Shown here: in pieces, positions 43,293-52,696 of the stretch
Layout of the letters: every line of letters starts with the position of its first letter
How positions within the stretch are numbered: position 1 is the stretch's first letter
Assembly: GCF_963666525.1 (NCBI RefSeq)
Contig: NZ_OY762905.1
Span: 3,637,501 to 3,701,500, forward strand
DNA length: 64,000 nt
Direction: 5' to 3'
From: an uncultured Cohaesibacter sp.
GTDB taxonomy: Bacteria; Pseudomonadota; Alphaproteobacteria; Rhizobiales; Cohaesibacteraceae
Notes under the pieces: model-generated
Databases searched by the model: none
What the model saw: the letters and a program-made list of their open reading frames with translations, nothing else
Told to the model about the DNA's origin: nothing
Program-made: the position numbers and the translations under genes

Positions 43293-44819
43293 ATGTCCAA
43301 GCCCGTTCCCAGCCTGAAGGTTCATCCTGATGACAATGTTTCGATCGTTCTGACAGCAGGCGGACTGCCGGCGGGGACGGAACTGGACACCGGCGCTGTG
43401 CTGAAGGACGATGTGCCCTTCGGCCACAAGGTGGCTCTGACCGACATTCCAAAGGGGGGCGCCGTCATCCGCTATGGCGTGACCATCGGCCTTGCCCGAC
43501 AGGAACTGGTCAGGGGGGCTTGGGTCAACGAGTACATGATCGAACTGCCCGAGGCACCGCATCTTGAAACCCTCAAGGCCCCGACGGTGGCCCCAACCTC
43601 CCTGCCGCAGCTGGAAGGCTACACATTCGAAGGCTACCGCAATGCCGATGGCAGTGTCGGCACGCGCAATCTGCTGGGCATTTCCATCAGCGTGCAGTGT
43701 GTTGCCGGTGTCGTTGAACATGCCGTCCGGCGTATCCGCGATGAGCTGCTGCCGCTCTATCCCAATGTCGACGATGTGGTGCCTCTGACCCATTCCTACG
43801 GTTGTGGTGTGGCCATCGATGCGACTGACGCCTACATTCCCATCCGCACCATCAAGAATATCGCCCTCAACCCCAACTTCGGCGGCGAGGTGATGGTGGT
43901 GGCGCTCGGCTGCGAAAAGCTCCGGCCAGAGATGATCATGACCGAAGGCGATCAGACCGCGACGAAAATGTATCTTCAGGACGAGGGCCTGACAGGCTTC
44001 TCGGCCATGGTTGACGACATCCTGATGCAGGCGCGGATGCATCTGGAGCGGCTCAACAAGCGCCAACGCGAGACCTGCCCGGTTTCCGATCTTGTCGTCG
44101 GCATGCAATGTGGCGGCAGCGACGCCTTTTCCGGTATCACTGCCAATCCGATGCTCGGGGCCGCGGCCGATCTCATTGTCAGGGCTGGCGGCAGCGTGAT
44201 GTTCTCCGAGGTGACAGAGGTTCGGGATTCCGTCCATCTGTTGCCACCGCGCGCAGCGTCCCCTGATGTTGTGGAAGGGCTGGTGCGGGAAATGGCCTGG
44301 TATGATGCCTATCTCGCCAAGGGCGGGGCCGACCGGTCTGCCAACACCACACCGGGCAACAAGGCGGGTGGTCTTTCCGGCATTGTCGAGAAGTCCCTGG
44401 GTTCGGTGGCCAAATCCGGTTCAAGCCCGATTGTCGACGTGATCGGACCGGGAGAACGCCTCCGGCGCAAGGGGCTGACATTCGCAGCTACCCCGGCGGG
44501 CGATTTTGTGTGTGGAACTCTGCAGTTGGCCGCAGGAATGAACCTGCATATATTTACGACCGGACGCGGAACCCCATATAATCTGCCGACTACGCCGACC
44601 ATCAAGGTGGCAACCAACAGCACGCTGGCCTCGCGCTGGTTTGATATCATGGATGTCGATGCTGGCCGGATCGCATCCGGCGAGATTACGGTTGAAGAAG
44701 GCGGCTGGGAGCTGTTCAGGCTCATTCTTGACATTGCAAGCGGGCGCAGCAAGACGGCAGCCGACAAGCTTGGCATTCGAAATGATCTGGTCCTGTTCAA
44801 TCCCGCGCCGATTACATAG
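43293..44819 (+). CDS. garD: galactarate dehydratase
   Basis: 508 residues, single polypeptide of UxaA/GarD type. The N-terminal SAF domain ([17 protein letters not shown]...GVTIGLARQ) is followed by the larger catalytic domain: [51 protein letters not shown] and [56 protein letters not shown] is closer to GarD than to altronate dehydratase. Cys residues probably bind iron. The product is the same 5-dehydro-4-deoxy-D-glucarate that gudD makes. Confidence 0.88.
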   Translation: MSKPVPSLKVHPDDNVSIVLTAGGLPAGTELDTGAVLKDDVPFGHKVALTDIPKGGAVIRYGVTIGLARQELVRGAWVNEYMIELPEAPHLETLKAPTVAPTSLPQLEGYTFEGYRNADGSVGTRNLLGISISVQCVAGVVEHAVRRIRDELLPLYPNVDDVVPLTHSYGCGVAIDATDAYIPIRTIKNIALNPNFGGEVMVVALGCEKLRPEMIMTEGDQTATKMYLQDEGLTGFSAMVDDILMQARMHLERLNKRQRETCPVSDLVVGMQCGGSDAFSGITANPMLGAAADLIVRAGGSVMFSEVTEVRDSVHLLPPRAASPDVVEGLVREMAWYDAYLAKGGADRSANTTPGNKAGGLSGIVEKSLGSVAKSGSSPIVDVIGPGERLRRKGLTFAATPAGDFVCGTLQLAAGMNLHIFTTGRGTPYNLPTTPTIKVATNSTLASRWFDIMDVDAGRIASGEITVEEGGWELFRLILDIASGRSKTAADKLGIRNDLVLFNPAPIT

Positions 44820-44894
44820 ACGGGTGCGGTTTCCTTCTTTGCGGTTGTCCCAGGGCTTCGCTTGAAGAGGGGCTGCAATTTGGGAAGTTGATAC

Positions 44895-45944
44895 GTGGCT
44901 GAGCTATCTGACGAGCAACTGCTGACGGCAGAAACCAAGAGAACGCGACAGGGATCGCAACAGGTCACGCTGGAGAGCGTGGCCAAGCTCGCAGGTGTTG
45001 CTCCGACCACGGTTTCGCGCGCCCTCAACTATCCCGACAAGGTTGCCAAGAAGACTCTTGATCGCATCAACGCAATCATCGAGCAGACCGGCTATGTTCC
45101 CAATATGCTGGCGGGCGGGCTGGCATCCAACAAGAGCAAGCTTGTTGCCGTCATCGTGCCCAGCCTTGTCAACATCGTCTATGCCGAAACGGTGCAGCAT
45201 TTTGCCAAACCGATGAAAGAGGCTGGCTATCAGGTGCTGCAGGGTGAGGTGGGCTATTCGCTGGAGGAGGAAGAACAGCTGGTAACGGCCATTCTCAGCC
45301 GCCGCCCCGATGGCATTTTCCTTACCGGCATCCAGCATTCCAACAACTGCCGTCGACAGCTGCTGGCTGCCAATATTCCCATTGTCGAGACATGGGACGT
45401 GACCCCGACGCCGCTCGATATCGTTGTCGGCTTCTCCCAGCAGAGCGTCGGCAAGCGGACAGCCAACTATTTCTATGACAAGGGCTACCGGAAATTTGCC
45501 ATCGTCTCGGCAGAAGACCAGCGTGCCCTGATCCGCAACGAGAGCTTCCTCAAGGCTCTGGCCGACAAGGGCATAACCGATGTGCCGACGAGCATCGTGC
45601 CGGGCATTTCCAACCTGCAGCTCGGCCGACAGGGAGCTGCCCGTCTGCTGGATGCGGGGTTGCATGACCACCTGATCTTCTGCAGCTCCGATACGCTGGC
45701 GCACGGGGTACTGACCGAGGTGCAGGCAAGGGGGCTTTCCATTCCGGACGACATCGCAATTGTCGGTTTTGGCGATCAGAATTTTGCCGCCTACACCTAT
45801 CCGGCGCTGTCGACTGTGCGGATCGATCGGGCAACCATGGGGCGGGAATCTGCCAGCGCGTTGCTGGCGCGCCTGAGTGGCAAACCGGTAGCCAAGCCGG
45901 TCCTGGACGTTGGCTTCGAAATCATCGAGCGCGATACGGCCTGA
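44895..45944 (+). CDS. LacI family transcriptional regulator of sugar-acid genes
   Basis: 349 residues from a GTG at 44895 (GGGAAG upstream). The LacI helix-turn-helix VTLESVAKLAGVAPTTVSRALNYPDKVAKKTLDRINAIIEQTGYVPN is unmistakable, preceded by about 25 unusual residues. The periplasmic-binding-like sensor (LVAVIVPSLVNIVYAETVQHF, DIAIVGFGDQNFAAYTYPALSTVRIDR) is complete. It resembles gluconate-operon repressor GntR. It is the last gene of tctCBA-garD and probably autoregulated through the palindrome at 39898. Confidence 0.9.
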   Translation: MAELSDEQLLTAETKRTRQGSQQVTLESVAKLAGVAPTTVSRALNYPDKVAKKTLDRINAIIEQTGYVPNMLAGGLASNKSKLVAVIVPSLVNIVYAETVQHFAKPMKEAGYQVLQGEVGYSLEEEEQLVTAILSRRPDGIFLTGIQHSNNCRRQLLAANIPIVETWDVTPTPLDIVVGFSQQSVGKRTANYFYDKGYRKFAIVSAEDQRALIRNESFLKALADKGITDVPTSIVPGISNLQLGRQGAARLLDAGLHDHLIFCSSDTLAHGVLTEVQARGLSIPDDIAIVGFGDQNFAAYTYPALSTVRIDRATMGRESASALLARLSGKPVAKPVLDVGFEIIERDTA

Positions 45945-45972
45945 TACGGATCTTTCCAATCAAGAAATAAAA

Positions 45973-45986
45973 TATTGATGTCAATA
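45973..45986. repeat. small inverted repeat downstream of lacI-type gene
   Basis: TATTGA-TG-TCAATA, AT-rich and without a T tract, so more operator-like than terminator-like. Could act on the small gene at 46145. Confidence 0.3.
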
Positions 45987-46144
45987 GGTTGGGTCTATTT
46001 CGGGCTGATCTGTATCCTGTTTCTGTGCGTTCCATGCACTGGATGCATGACTGCCGCAGCAGACTAGTCACTTTCACATTGGACGGAATGGGCGTACATT
46101 TCATACTAAAGTATAGGAAGTCCGTAGAGAACTGGAGTGTTCAC

Positions 46145-46291
46145 ATGTTTAGCGAATTCTTTGAAACCACCCGCCACGTCATCGCTTGCCTGCCAGCCGC
46201 TTCGCGCGTTGCCAATGATGTTGAAATTGGCCGTCAGCCAGCTCAGGCCGATCTCGAAAAACTGAATCTGGCGGATGTCTTCCATTTTTAG
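46145..46291 (+). CDS. small protein, 48 residues, unknown
   Basis: Begins with CTGGAG eight bases before the ATG. Sequence starts MFSEFFETTRHVIACLPA and ends ADLEKLNLADVFHF. Size and the arrangement of an N-terminal aromatic/basic helix and a C-terminal DLxKLxLxD segment resemble DUF1127-like short proteins of Rhizobiales, which often influence RNA or phosphate/central metabolism. The assignment is tentative. It lies between the two regulators of the sugar-acid island. Confidence 0.5.
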   Translation: MFSEFFETTRHVIACLPAASRVANDVEIGRQPAQADLEKLNLADVFHF

Positions 46292-46368
46292 GAGTCTGCT
46301 TTAGCAGTCTTCCCAAGGCCCGGGTGCGACCGTGGTGTGCGCATCGGTTGGCCGACCAACGCCATTGC

Positions 46369-47106
46369 CTAGCGCAATGTGGTTTTGGCCCTGATCATGC
46401 TGTGATACCGATCCCGACTTTGCGAGAGATGATTGCGCATTGCGCGCCGCGCATCTTCGGGATCCCGTCTGGAAATCGCATCCAGAATAAGGCGATGCTC
46501 ATCCTGCAACTGCATGAGATAGGCGGTCTGTTCCTTTGCTGAAGCGGGCAGGGGACGAAGCCTGTTACGCGGAATCATCGCGTTGCCAAGCTGGGTGAGG
46601 AACTCCACGAAGCGGCGATTGTTCGTTGCCTCGGCAATGGCGATGTGAAACAGCGAATCCTCTTTCTCGCATGTTCCGCCATGGTTCATCGCTACCTCTA
46701 TCTGTTGAAACGCTTCATAGATGCGCGATTCCTGCGCCATCGACAGGCGCTCGGCTGTCAGACCTGCTGCCTCTACTTCGACCGCCAGTCGCAATTCCAG
46801 AATTTCTACAATAGACGATATCTGCGACAGGTCGCCAAAGAACAGACCGCGATTGTCAATTGCGCTTGGCTCGGCAACAAAGATGCCGGCTCCCTGACGG
46901 GTATGCAGCAGGCCACCAGCCCTGAGCGAGGCAATTGCCTCACGAACCACCGAAAGGCTGACCCCCAGCCGCTGGCTCAACTCCTGCACGGTGGGTAGAC
47001 GATCACCCGGCTGCAATCCACGTTCCGCAACCATCTGTTCAATCTGTTTGGCGGTCCGGTCGCTGAGCGAGCCGGTCGGCGTCATGCTGGTGTCTTCAAG
47101 CGACAT
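46369..47106 (-). CDS. FadR-subfamily GntR transcriptional regulator
   Basis: 245 residues with AGGAACGCC before the ATG at 47106. The N-terminal winged helix is KQIEQMVAERGLQPGDRLPTVQELSQRLGVSLSVVREAIASLRAGGLLHTRQGAGIFV. The FCD ligand domain follows, with LELRLAVEVEAAGLTAER, DSLFHIAIAEATNNRRF and EHRLILDAISRRDPEDARRAMRNHL, including the metal-binding Asp/His residues. Such regulators often sense sugar acids. It is divergent from garL-garR-kinase and probably represses them. Confidence 0.9.
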   Translation of the reverse strand: MSLEDTSMTPTGSLSDRTAKQIEQMVAERGLQPGDRLPTVQELSQRLGVSLSVVREAIASLRAGGLLHTRQGAGIFVAEPSAIDNRGLFFGDLSQISSIVEILELRLAVEVEAAGLTAERLSMAQESRIYEAFQQIEVAMNHGGTCEKEDSLFHIAIAEATNNRRFVEFLTQLGNAMIPRNRLRPLPASAKEQTAYLMQLQDEHRLILDAISRRDPEDARRAMRNHLSQSRDRYHSMIRAKTTLR

Positions 47107-47690
47107 GGCGTTCCTGCTGAATCTGGCTTTGGGCCGGCGGCGTGTCGGCGAGTTCTTTAGACCTTTTCCGCACCGCCTTGGCAAGCAAAAGATTGCCAAG
47201 CGATGAAATGGATGTAAAATTAATCAGATTAATTATTTCAATTTCGATTATTGAATGCAATCCTGAACAGGCTGTGGCGATGAATATCCACAAGCGATCA
47301 GACATAAATGGCGAATTTTGGCCGAATAGAAAATTGAAAGAATGAAAATCGGCGAAGTCACCAAGATTTATCTTGAAAATAAAACAGACTAATTAATATG
47401 ATGAATATGGAAATTGAATGGAAATACGTCTGCGTTCTGGGAGGAGTGCCGGCACTGTTTCGCTCTTGCTGCGGTTCTTGCTCATGGGGTGGTCTCAAAA
47501 GGCAAGATGCGTCCACATGCGATAGCAAGCATAGGTCAAGGTGGCCGCTCGTGGTTGCTTTGTCGGAAACTGCGCTCTTCTCCCCCACACGGATGTGTCT
47601 CAAGCCATGAGCGTTGCGGTGTTTGCCCGCGGGTTGGCCCGATGGTACGCTTCGCTCGGGTTTACCCACGAACCCAAAGGGGTGAGCATT
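47107..47690. promoter_or_regulatory. divergent control region gntR-type gene / garL
   Basis: 584 bases, AT-rich between about 47205 and 47430. It contains the perfect palindrome at 47218-47234. No convincing gene; an upstream extension of the garL frame lacks a ribosome binding site. Confidence 0.5.
47218..47234. promoter_or_regulatory. perfect palindrome, candidate FadR-type operator
   Basis: AATTAATC-A-GATTAATT, eight-base perfect arms around one base, 112 bases before the regulator gene. FadR-subfamily sites such as the PdhR site have the same outer AATT...AATT architecture. Confidence 0.5.
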
Positions 47691-48470
47691 ATGACGAACC
47701 TGATTAACCCACCGGAAAACCGCTTCATGGAAGCCATCAGGCAGGGCGAGACACAACTGGGGTTGTGGCTTGCGCTGACCAGCAATATCGCCGCCGAGGT
47801 CATCGGTGCGGTCGGCTTCGACTGGCTGGTTCTTGACGCAGAGCATGCCCCGAACGAACTGACCACTCTCATACCTCAACTCCAGGCCCTCCGAGGCAGC
47901 ATGAGTGAGCCAGTCGTTCGGGCAACCTGGAATGATCCGGTTCTCATCAAGCGCTTCATGGACATTGGCTTCCGCACGATCCTCTTCCCTTATGTGCAGG
48001 ATGAGCATGAGGCCGAGGCAGCCGTGGCGGCCATGCGCTATCCGCCGGAAGGGGTGCGCGGTGTTGCCACCATGCACCGGTCCTGCTCCTACGGGGCTGA
48101 AGCCGGTTATATCCAGTCCGCCAATGCCCGCGCTTGCGCGCTGGTGCAGGTGGAAACGGCATCTGCTGCCGAACGAATCGAGCAGATCTGCGATGTTGAA
48201 AATCTTGGCGGTGTCTTCATCGGTCCGTCGGATCTGGCCGCCAGCATGGATCATCTTGGCGATCCGGGCCACAAGGACGTGCAGGGCATGATGAAATATC
48301 TCTGCGATGTCTGCAAATCCAAGGGCGTTCCCATCGGCACACTGGCTCCGGTCACGGCGGACGCCAAACGCTATCTCGAATGGGGCTACACCTTCGTGGC
48401 GCTCGGGGCCGAAGTGGCCCTGATGCGGGCGGCTGCCATTTCCAAGCTGGCCGAACTCAAGGATGCCTGA
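47691..48470 (+). CDS. garL: 2-dehydro-3-deoxyglucarate aldolase family (HpcH/HpaI)
   Basis: 259 residues. The start at 47691 follows AAAGGGGTGAGCATT. Motifs: GLWLALTSNIAAEVIGAVGFDWLVLDAEHAPN, GFRTILFPYVQDEHEAEAAVAAMRYPPEGVRGVA, ALVQVETASAAERI and GGVFIGPSDLAASM with the metal-binding Glu and Asp. The reaction is retro-aldol cleavage of 5-dehydro-4-deoxyglucarate to pyruvate and tartronate semialdehyde. HpaI-type aldolases are similar, but being next to garR and a glycerate kinase decides for garL. Confidence 0.88.
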   Translation: MTNLINPPENRFMEAIRQGETQLGLWLALTSNIAAEVIGAVGFDWLVLDAEHAPNELTTLIPQLQALRGSMSEPVVRATWNDPVLIKRFMDIGFRTILFPYVQDEHEAEAAVAAMRYPPEGVRGVATMHRSCSYGAEAGYIQSANARACALVQVETASAAERIEQICDVENLGGVFIGPSDLAASMDHLGDPGHKDVQGMMKYLCDVCKSKGVPIGTLAPVTADAKRYLEWGYTFVALGAEVALMRAAAISKLAELKDA

Positions 48471-48610
48471 ACGGGGATGCCTGAACTGAGGCACCTCTCT
48501 GAAGACCATTGACTGAAGAATAGGGGCAGGGGCGCACATGATCCCTGCCACACTCGCATTTCAACCGATTGAACTGGCGCCCCCGGCGCATCAGACAAGG
48601 AGCTTTTCTT

Positions 48611-49492
48611 ATGAGTAAAGTAGGATTTATCGGCACCGGTATCATGGGCGTTCCCATGGCGGAACACCTGATCGATGGCGGCCATGAACTGACGGTCTTT
48701 GACGCGTTCAAGGTTCCTGAAAGCCTCATCGCCAAGGGTGCAACGCTTGGTGCCTCTTCCAGGGATGTGGCTGAAAAGTCCGACATCATCATCATCATGG
48801 TGCCTGATACGCCGCATGTTGCCGCTGTCCTGTTCGGTGAGAACGGCGTTGCCGAAGGCCTTGTTGCTGGCAAGACCGTGATCGACATGAGCTCCATTTC
48901 TCCGGTCGATACCAAGGAATTCGCCAAGAAGATCAATGATCTGGGCTGCGAATATGTCGACGCTCCGGTCTCCGGCGGCGAAGTGGGGGCCAAGGCTGCC
49001 AGCCTTACCATCATGTGTGGTGGTAGCGAGAAGGGCTTTGCAACAGCCAAGCCACTGTTCGATCTGATGGGCAAGAACATCACCCTGGTCGGTGGCAATG
49101 GCGATGGCCAGACATGCAAGGTTGCCAACCAGATCATCGTGGCCCTGAACATCGAGGCTGTCAGTGAAGCCCTGCTGTTTGCTTCCAAGGCTGGCGCTGA
49201 TCCTGCCAAGGTTCGCGAAGCGCTGATGGGCGGCTTTGCCTCCTCCAAGATCCTTGAGATTCATGGCGAACGCATGATCAAGCGCACCTTCGATCCGGGC
49301 TTCCGCATCGAGCTGCATCAGAAGGACCTCAATCTGGCTCTGTCCAACGCCAGAGCCATGGGTATCAGCCTGCCGAACACGGCAACCGCACAGGAACTTT
49401 TCAACGCCTGCGCAGCCAACGGTGGCAAGGCATGGGATCACTCGGCCATGGTCAAGGCCCTCGAAATGCTTGCAAACCACACGGTAGCCTGA
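48611..49492 (+). CDS. garR: tartronate semialdehyde reductase (2-hydroxy-3-oxopropionate reductase)
   Basis: 293 residues with AAGGAGCTTTTCTT before the start. Beta-hydroxyacid dehydrogenase family: VGFIGTGIMGVPMAEHLIDGGHELTVFDAF (Rossmann), DAPVSGGEVGAKAASLTIMCGG and the catalytic Lys motif GNGDGQTCKVANQIIVALNIEAVSEALLFASKAG. GFRIELHQKDLNLALSNAR is the C-terminal helix set. Reduces tartronate semialdehyde to D-glycerate with NAD(P)H. Its stop overlaps the kinase start. Confidence 0.92.
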   Translation: MSKVGFIGTGIMGVPMAEHLIDGGHELTVFDAFKVPESLIAKGATLGASSRDVAEKSDIIIIMVPDTPHVAAVLFGENGVAEGLVAGKTVIDMSSISPVDTKEFAKKINDLGCEYVDAPVSGGEVGAKAASLTIMCGGSEKGFATAKPLFDLMGKNITLVGGNGDGQTCKVANQIIVALNIEAVSEALLFASKAGADPAKVREALMGGFASSKILEIHGERMIKRTFDPGFRIELHQKDLNLALSNARAMGISLPNTATAQELFNACAANGGKAWDHSAMVKALEMLANHTVA

Positions 49493-50754
49493 TGCGTGAT
49501 ACCAGTTCCTTCCTGCGGTCGCTCTTTGATGCGGCCATCCAGTCAGCTCAGCCAGCCCGCTGCGTTGAACCGTTCCTCCCGAAGCAACCTCCCCGCGGGC
49601 GCTTTGTCGTCATCGGGGCGGGCAAGGCGAGCGCTGCCATGGCGCGCGCGGTGGAAGATCATTGGGATGGACCGCTGGAAGGACTGGTGGTCACGCGCTA
49701 CGGCTATGCCGTGCCGTGCAAGCAGATAGAAATTGTCGAGGCGGCCCACCCGGTGCCTGATGAGCAGAGCCTTCTGGCCGCCCGACGCATGATGGACTAT
49801 GTCTCCACCCTTGGTGAGGACGACGAAGTTCTTTGCCTGATCTCCGGCGGCGGGTCGACGCTTCTGTCCTTGCCGCTTGATGGCATCACGCTTGAAGACA
49901 AGCAGGCTGTCAACCGGGCGCTGCTCGCCTCCGGTGCCACCATCACCGAGATGAATATTCTGAGGCGACACCTTTCGGCGATCAAGGGCGGGCGCCTGGC
50001 GGCGCAGTGCTATCCCGCCAGACTGACGACCCTCATGATTTCCGATGTTCCTGGCGACAGTCCGCGGGTGATCGCTTCCGGCCCGACGGTTCCGGATCCG
50101 ACCACGCGGCAGGACGCGCTCGACATCATAGATCGCTACAAGCTGCAAGTGCCCGATAGTGTTTTGGAACTGCTGAACAGTCCTCGAAGTGAAAGCCTCA
50201 AGCCGGGCGACGAGCGGCTTTCGCGCAGCAGTCACCACATTGTGGCCGCGCCGCAACTGGCGCTTGAGGCCGCCGCCACGCTGGCGCGATCGGAAGGCTT
50301 TGAAACCCACATACTGGGCGACAGTCTGGAAGGCGAGGCCAAGGATGTTGGGACTGTCATGGCGGGAATTGTCAGGCAGATCGTGACAAGGGAGCAGCCG
50401 TTTTCAAAGCCCTGCCTCCTGCTCTCCGGCGGCGAGACCACCGTTACGCTGAAGGGCAATGGACGGGGCGGGCGCAATGTCGAGTTCCTGTTGTCGCTGG
50501 CTGTGGGGCTTGATGGGCTCGAGGGGGTTCATGCTCTGGCCGGGGATACCGATGGCGTTGATGGCGCCGAGGAGATTGCTGGAGCGATCATTTCTCCCGA
50601 TACGCTGAACCGTGCCTTTTCGGCGGGCATGAACCCGCGCAAGGAACTGGCCAACAACAATGCCCATGGCTTCTTTGAAGCATTGGGGGATTCTGTTGTT
50701 ACTGGCCCCACCATGACCAATGTGAATGATTTCAGGGCAATATTGATCGAGTGA
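49492..50754 (+). CDS. glycerate 2-kinase, MOFRL (type II) family
   Basis: 420 residues. The ATG at 49492 overlaps the garR stop (TGATG), so the two are translationally coupled. The family motifs are GRFVVIGAGKASAAMARAVE, EAAHPVPDEQSLLAARRMM, CLISGGGSTLLSLPLDGI, MNILRRHLSAIKGGRLA and the MOFRL region LLLSGGETTVTLKGNGRGGRN. TtuD/GckA-type kinases make 2-phosphoglycerate from D-glycerate, closing the sugar-acid route into glycolysis. Confidence 0.92.
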   Translation: MRDTSSFLRSLFDAAIQSAQPARCVEPFLPKQPPRGRFVVIGAGKASAAMARAVEDHWDGPLEGLVVTRYGYAVPCKQIEIVEAAHPVPDEQSLLAARRMMDYVSTLGEDDEVLCLISGGGSTLLSLPLDGITLEDKQAVNRALLASGATITEMNILRRHLSAIKGGRLAAQCYPARLTTLMISDVPGDSPRVIASGPTVPDPTTRQDALDIIDRYKLQVPDSVLELLNSPRSESLKPGDERLSRSSHHIVAAPQLALEAAATLARSEGFETHILGDSLEGEAKDVGTVMAGIVRQIVTREQPFSKPCLLLSGGETTVTLKGNGRGGRNVEFLLSLAVGLDGLEGVHALAGDTDGVDGAEEIAGAIISPDTLNRAFSAGMNPRKELANNNAHGFFEALGDSVVTGPTMTNVNDFRAILIE

Positions 50755-50783
50755 TCAGGGCTCTCGGCCATTGGAATGCGGAT

Positions 50784-50823
50784 GTCTGCGGTCGGTCTCC
50801 CAAAGCCGGCCGCAGATTTTTTT
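50784..50823 (+). terminator. rho-independent terminator of the gar operon
   Basis: Stem TCTGCGG...CCGCAGA followed by a run of seven T, 30 bases after the kinase stop. Confidence 0.85.
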
Positions 50824-51344
50824 GTTCTTCTGTCGCCCGATTGAGGCGGAAAGGCGACGCGTGCAGGTTTCTGGCGGGTAGGAGCGTTGCTTTGACTCAC
50901 CTTGCATTCTACGCACCATGATGTGTTTTTGAAAATCTTTTCCTAAGTAACAAAAAGTATTTAAAATCATAAAAATATATTTAATTGCCAAATTTATAGA
51001 CTAAACAAAATATAGTAAATATATATTTTTATAAATGTATTATATGTTTTGCTTATTTTCAAATTTGACACTGACAAATTATGGATATAGTTTTTAGGAA
51101 ATTTGAAATTTGAACGAATTGTCAAAATTGGTCTGAATGGAAAAATATATTCAAAAAATTTGAAACCAATTCAAGTTTGAGGCGTTGTCTGGGTAGGCAG
51201 GCTCGGCTGTCGGCGTCACAAGCGACGCCCTCCCAGAAAAGACGCCTTCTTGTTTTCTGCCAGATCGGACCGAGATTTTTGCCTGATGCTACGGCGGTCG
51301 GGTTGGATCGCCATCACGAATATGAACGAGTGAATTTGCGAAAG
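50824..51344. promoter_or_regulatory. AT-rich island upstream of gpsA
   Basis: About 50930-51180 is extremely AT-rich (TATA, AAAT and TTTA tracts) in an otherwise GC-rich region. No coding frame is supported. It presumably contains the promoter of the gpsA-phosphatase-ggpS operon and may be curved. No single promoter could be chosen. Confidence 0.5.
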
Positions 51345-52655
51345 ATGATGTTTGCTTTACGGAAAGACAAAGCGCTGGATGGCGCTGCTGTGAGAACGCT
51401 TTGGGATTCCCTTTTGGGTGGTTGGCAGTTGGGGGGACTGCGGACGCCTGTCGCCGAATTTTCGTCTACACCGACGCCGACCCCGTCTCCAAACGCGGCC
51501 GGGCAGCAAAAGCCTCAGACTGAAGCAGCTGAGCCCAACCGAGCCAACGCCCATGCGCATCCCTTTTCCCGCCTGACGGTGATCGGCGCCGGGTCGTGGG
51601 GCACCGCCCTTGCCGCTACCGCAGCGCGCGCGGGCGCTCGAACCACGATTTGGGGCCGGTCCCGGCAAGTGGTTGACGAGATCAACAACGCACACACCAA
51701 TGCGGTTTTCCTGCCCGATTGCGAGCTGCCACGCAACCTGATGGCAACGAGCGACATCAAGCTGGTGCTGCGGGATGCCGATGCCGTGATGATTGTCGTG
51801 CCCTCGCGGGCTATCCGGTCTGTATCGGCTCAGGTGGCTGCCCACATCCCGAAGGGCGTGCCCGTTGCTGTTTGTGCCAAGGGCATCGAGGCGGACACCG
51901 GCCTGCTGATGACCCAGGTCGCAGAGACCGAACTCGTCGACCATCCGGTGGGGGTCATTTCCGGCCCTACCTTTGCCCGCGAAACGGCACTGGGACACCC
52001 GACCGCTGTCGTTTCCGCCTTTCCCTTCAGCTATGCGGACCGGTTGACGCCGGATGAAAGTCCGGCGGTGCGCTTTGCCATGACGCTCAGTACCGAGGCG
52101 TTCCGAGCCTATGTCTCCGATGATCTCGTCGGGGTGGAAATTGGCGGGGCGGTCAAGAATGTGGTCGCCATCGCCTGCGGCATGATGCAAGGCGTCGGTT
52201 TTGCGGAGAATACCCGCGCTGCACTCATCACCCGCGGCATCGACGAGATGATGGTGCTGGCCGAGAAGCTGGGCGGGCGTCGCGAAACGGTGGCTGGGCT
52301 GTCCGGCGTCGGTGACCTGACCCTGACCTGCTCGTCGCCGACCTCGCGCAACATGTCCCTAGGCCTGCAACTGGGGCAGGGGATTGCCCTAGATGCCTGT
52401 TTCGAGGGGCGGCCCATTGTGGTCGAAGGCGAAGCCAACGCCCGTTCGATTACCGATCTGGCTCGCCGGCTTGGAGTTACCATGCCGATTTGTGAGGCCG
52501 TGCGGCGAATTCTCTATGAAGGTGCCGATATCGAAAAGACCTTTGCCGCGCTCTGGTCGCGCCCCATCGAGGCCGAGCCGAGTGCCATGGATCTGTCCTA
52601 TTCCCATCCTGCGCAGCAGGCCATGATTGGCCGCGTCAGCAACACGATTTCGTGA
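51345..52655 (+). CDS. gpsA: NAD(P)-dependent glycerol-3-phosphate dehydrogenase with N-terminal extension
   Basis: 436 residues from the ATG at 51345; the frame is open back to a TTG at 51177. The core starts LTVIGAGSWGTALAATAARAG and shows IVVPSRAIRSVSAQV, VCAKGIEADTGLLMTQV, VISGPTFARE, GVEIGGAVKNVVAIACGMM with the catalytic Lys, and SGVGDLTLTCSSPTSRNMSLG. The usual protein is about 330 residues; here about 80 extra residues rich in Pro/Thr/Gln come first, so the true start is uncertain. It makes sn-glycerol-3-phosphate, the acceptor for GgpS two genes downstream. Confidence 0.88.
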   Translation: MMFALRKDKALDGAAVRTLWDSLLGGWQLGGLRTPVAEFSSTPTPTPSPNAAGQQKPQTEAAEPNRANAHAHPFSRLTVIGAGSWGTALAATAARAGARTTIWGRSRQVVDEINNAHTNAVFLPDCELPRNLMATSDIKLVLRDADAVMIVVPSRAIRSVSAQVAAHIPKGVPVAVCAKGIEADTGLLMTQVAETELVDHPVGVISGPTFARETALGHPTAVVSAFPFSYADRLTPDESPAVRFAMTLSTEAFRAYVSDDLVGVEIGGAVKNVVAIACGMMQGVGFAENTRAALITRGIDEMMVLAEKLGGRRETVAGLSGVGDLTLTCSSPTSRNMSLGLQLGQGIALDACFEGRPIVVEGEANARSITDLARRLGVTMPICEAVRRILYEGADIEKTFAALWSRPIEAEPSAMDLSYSHPAQQAMIGRVSNTIS

Positions 52656-52696
52656 TACTGAACAGGACAGACATTTGAGTTTTCATTGGAGCAATC

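Noticed and set aside
43293-44819. Altronate dehydratase (UxaA)
   Set aside because: [20 protein letters not shown] and [15 protein letters not shown] are GarD-like, and the neighbouring genes are for aldarates rather than hexuronates.
45989-46144. Upstream extension of the 48-residue protein to 100 residues
   Set aside because: The extension has no ribosome binding site; CTGGAG lies properly before the ATG at 46145.
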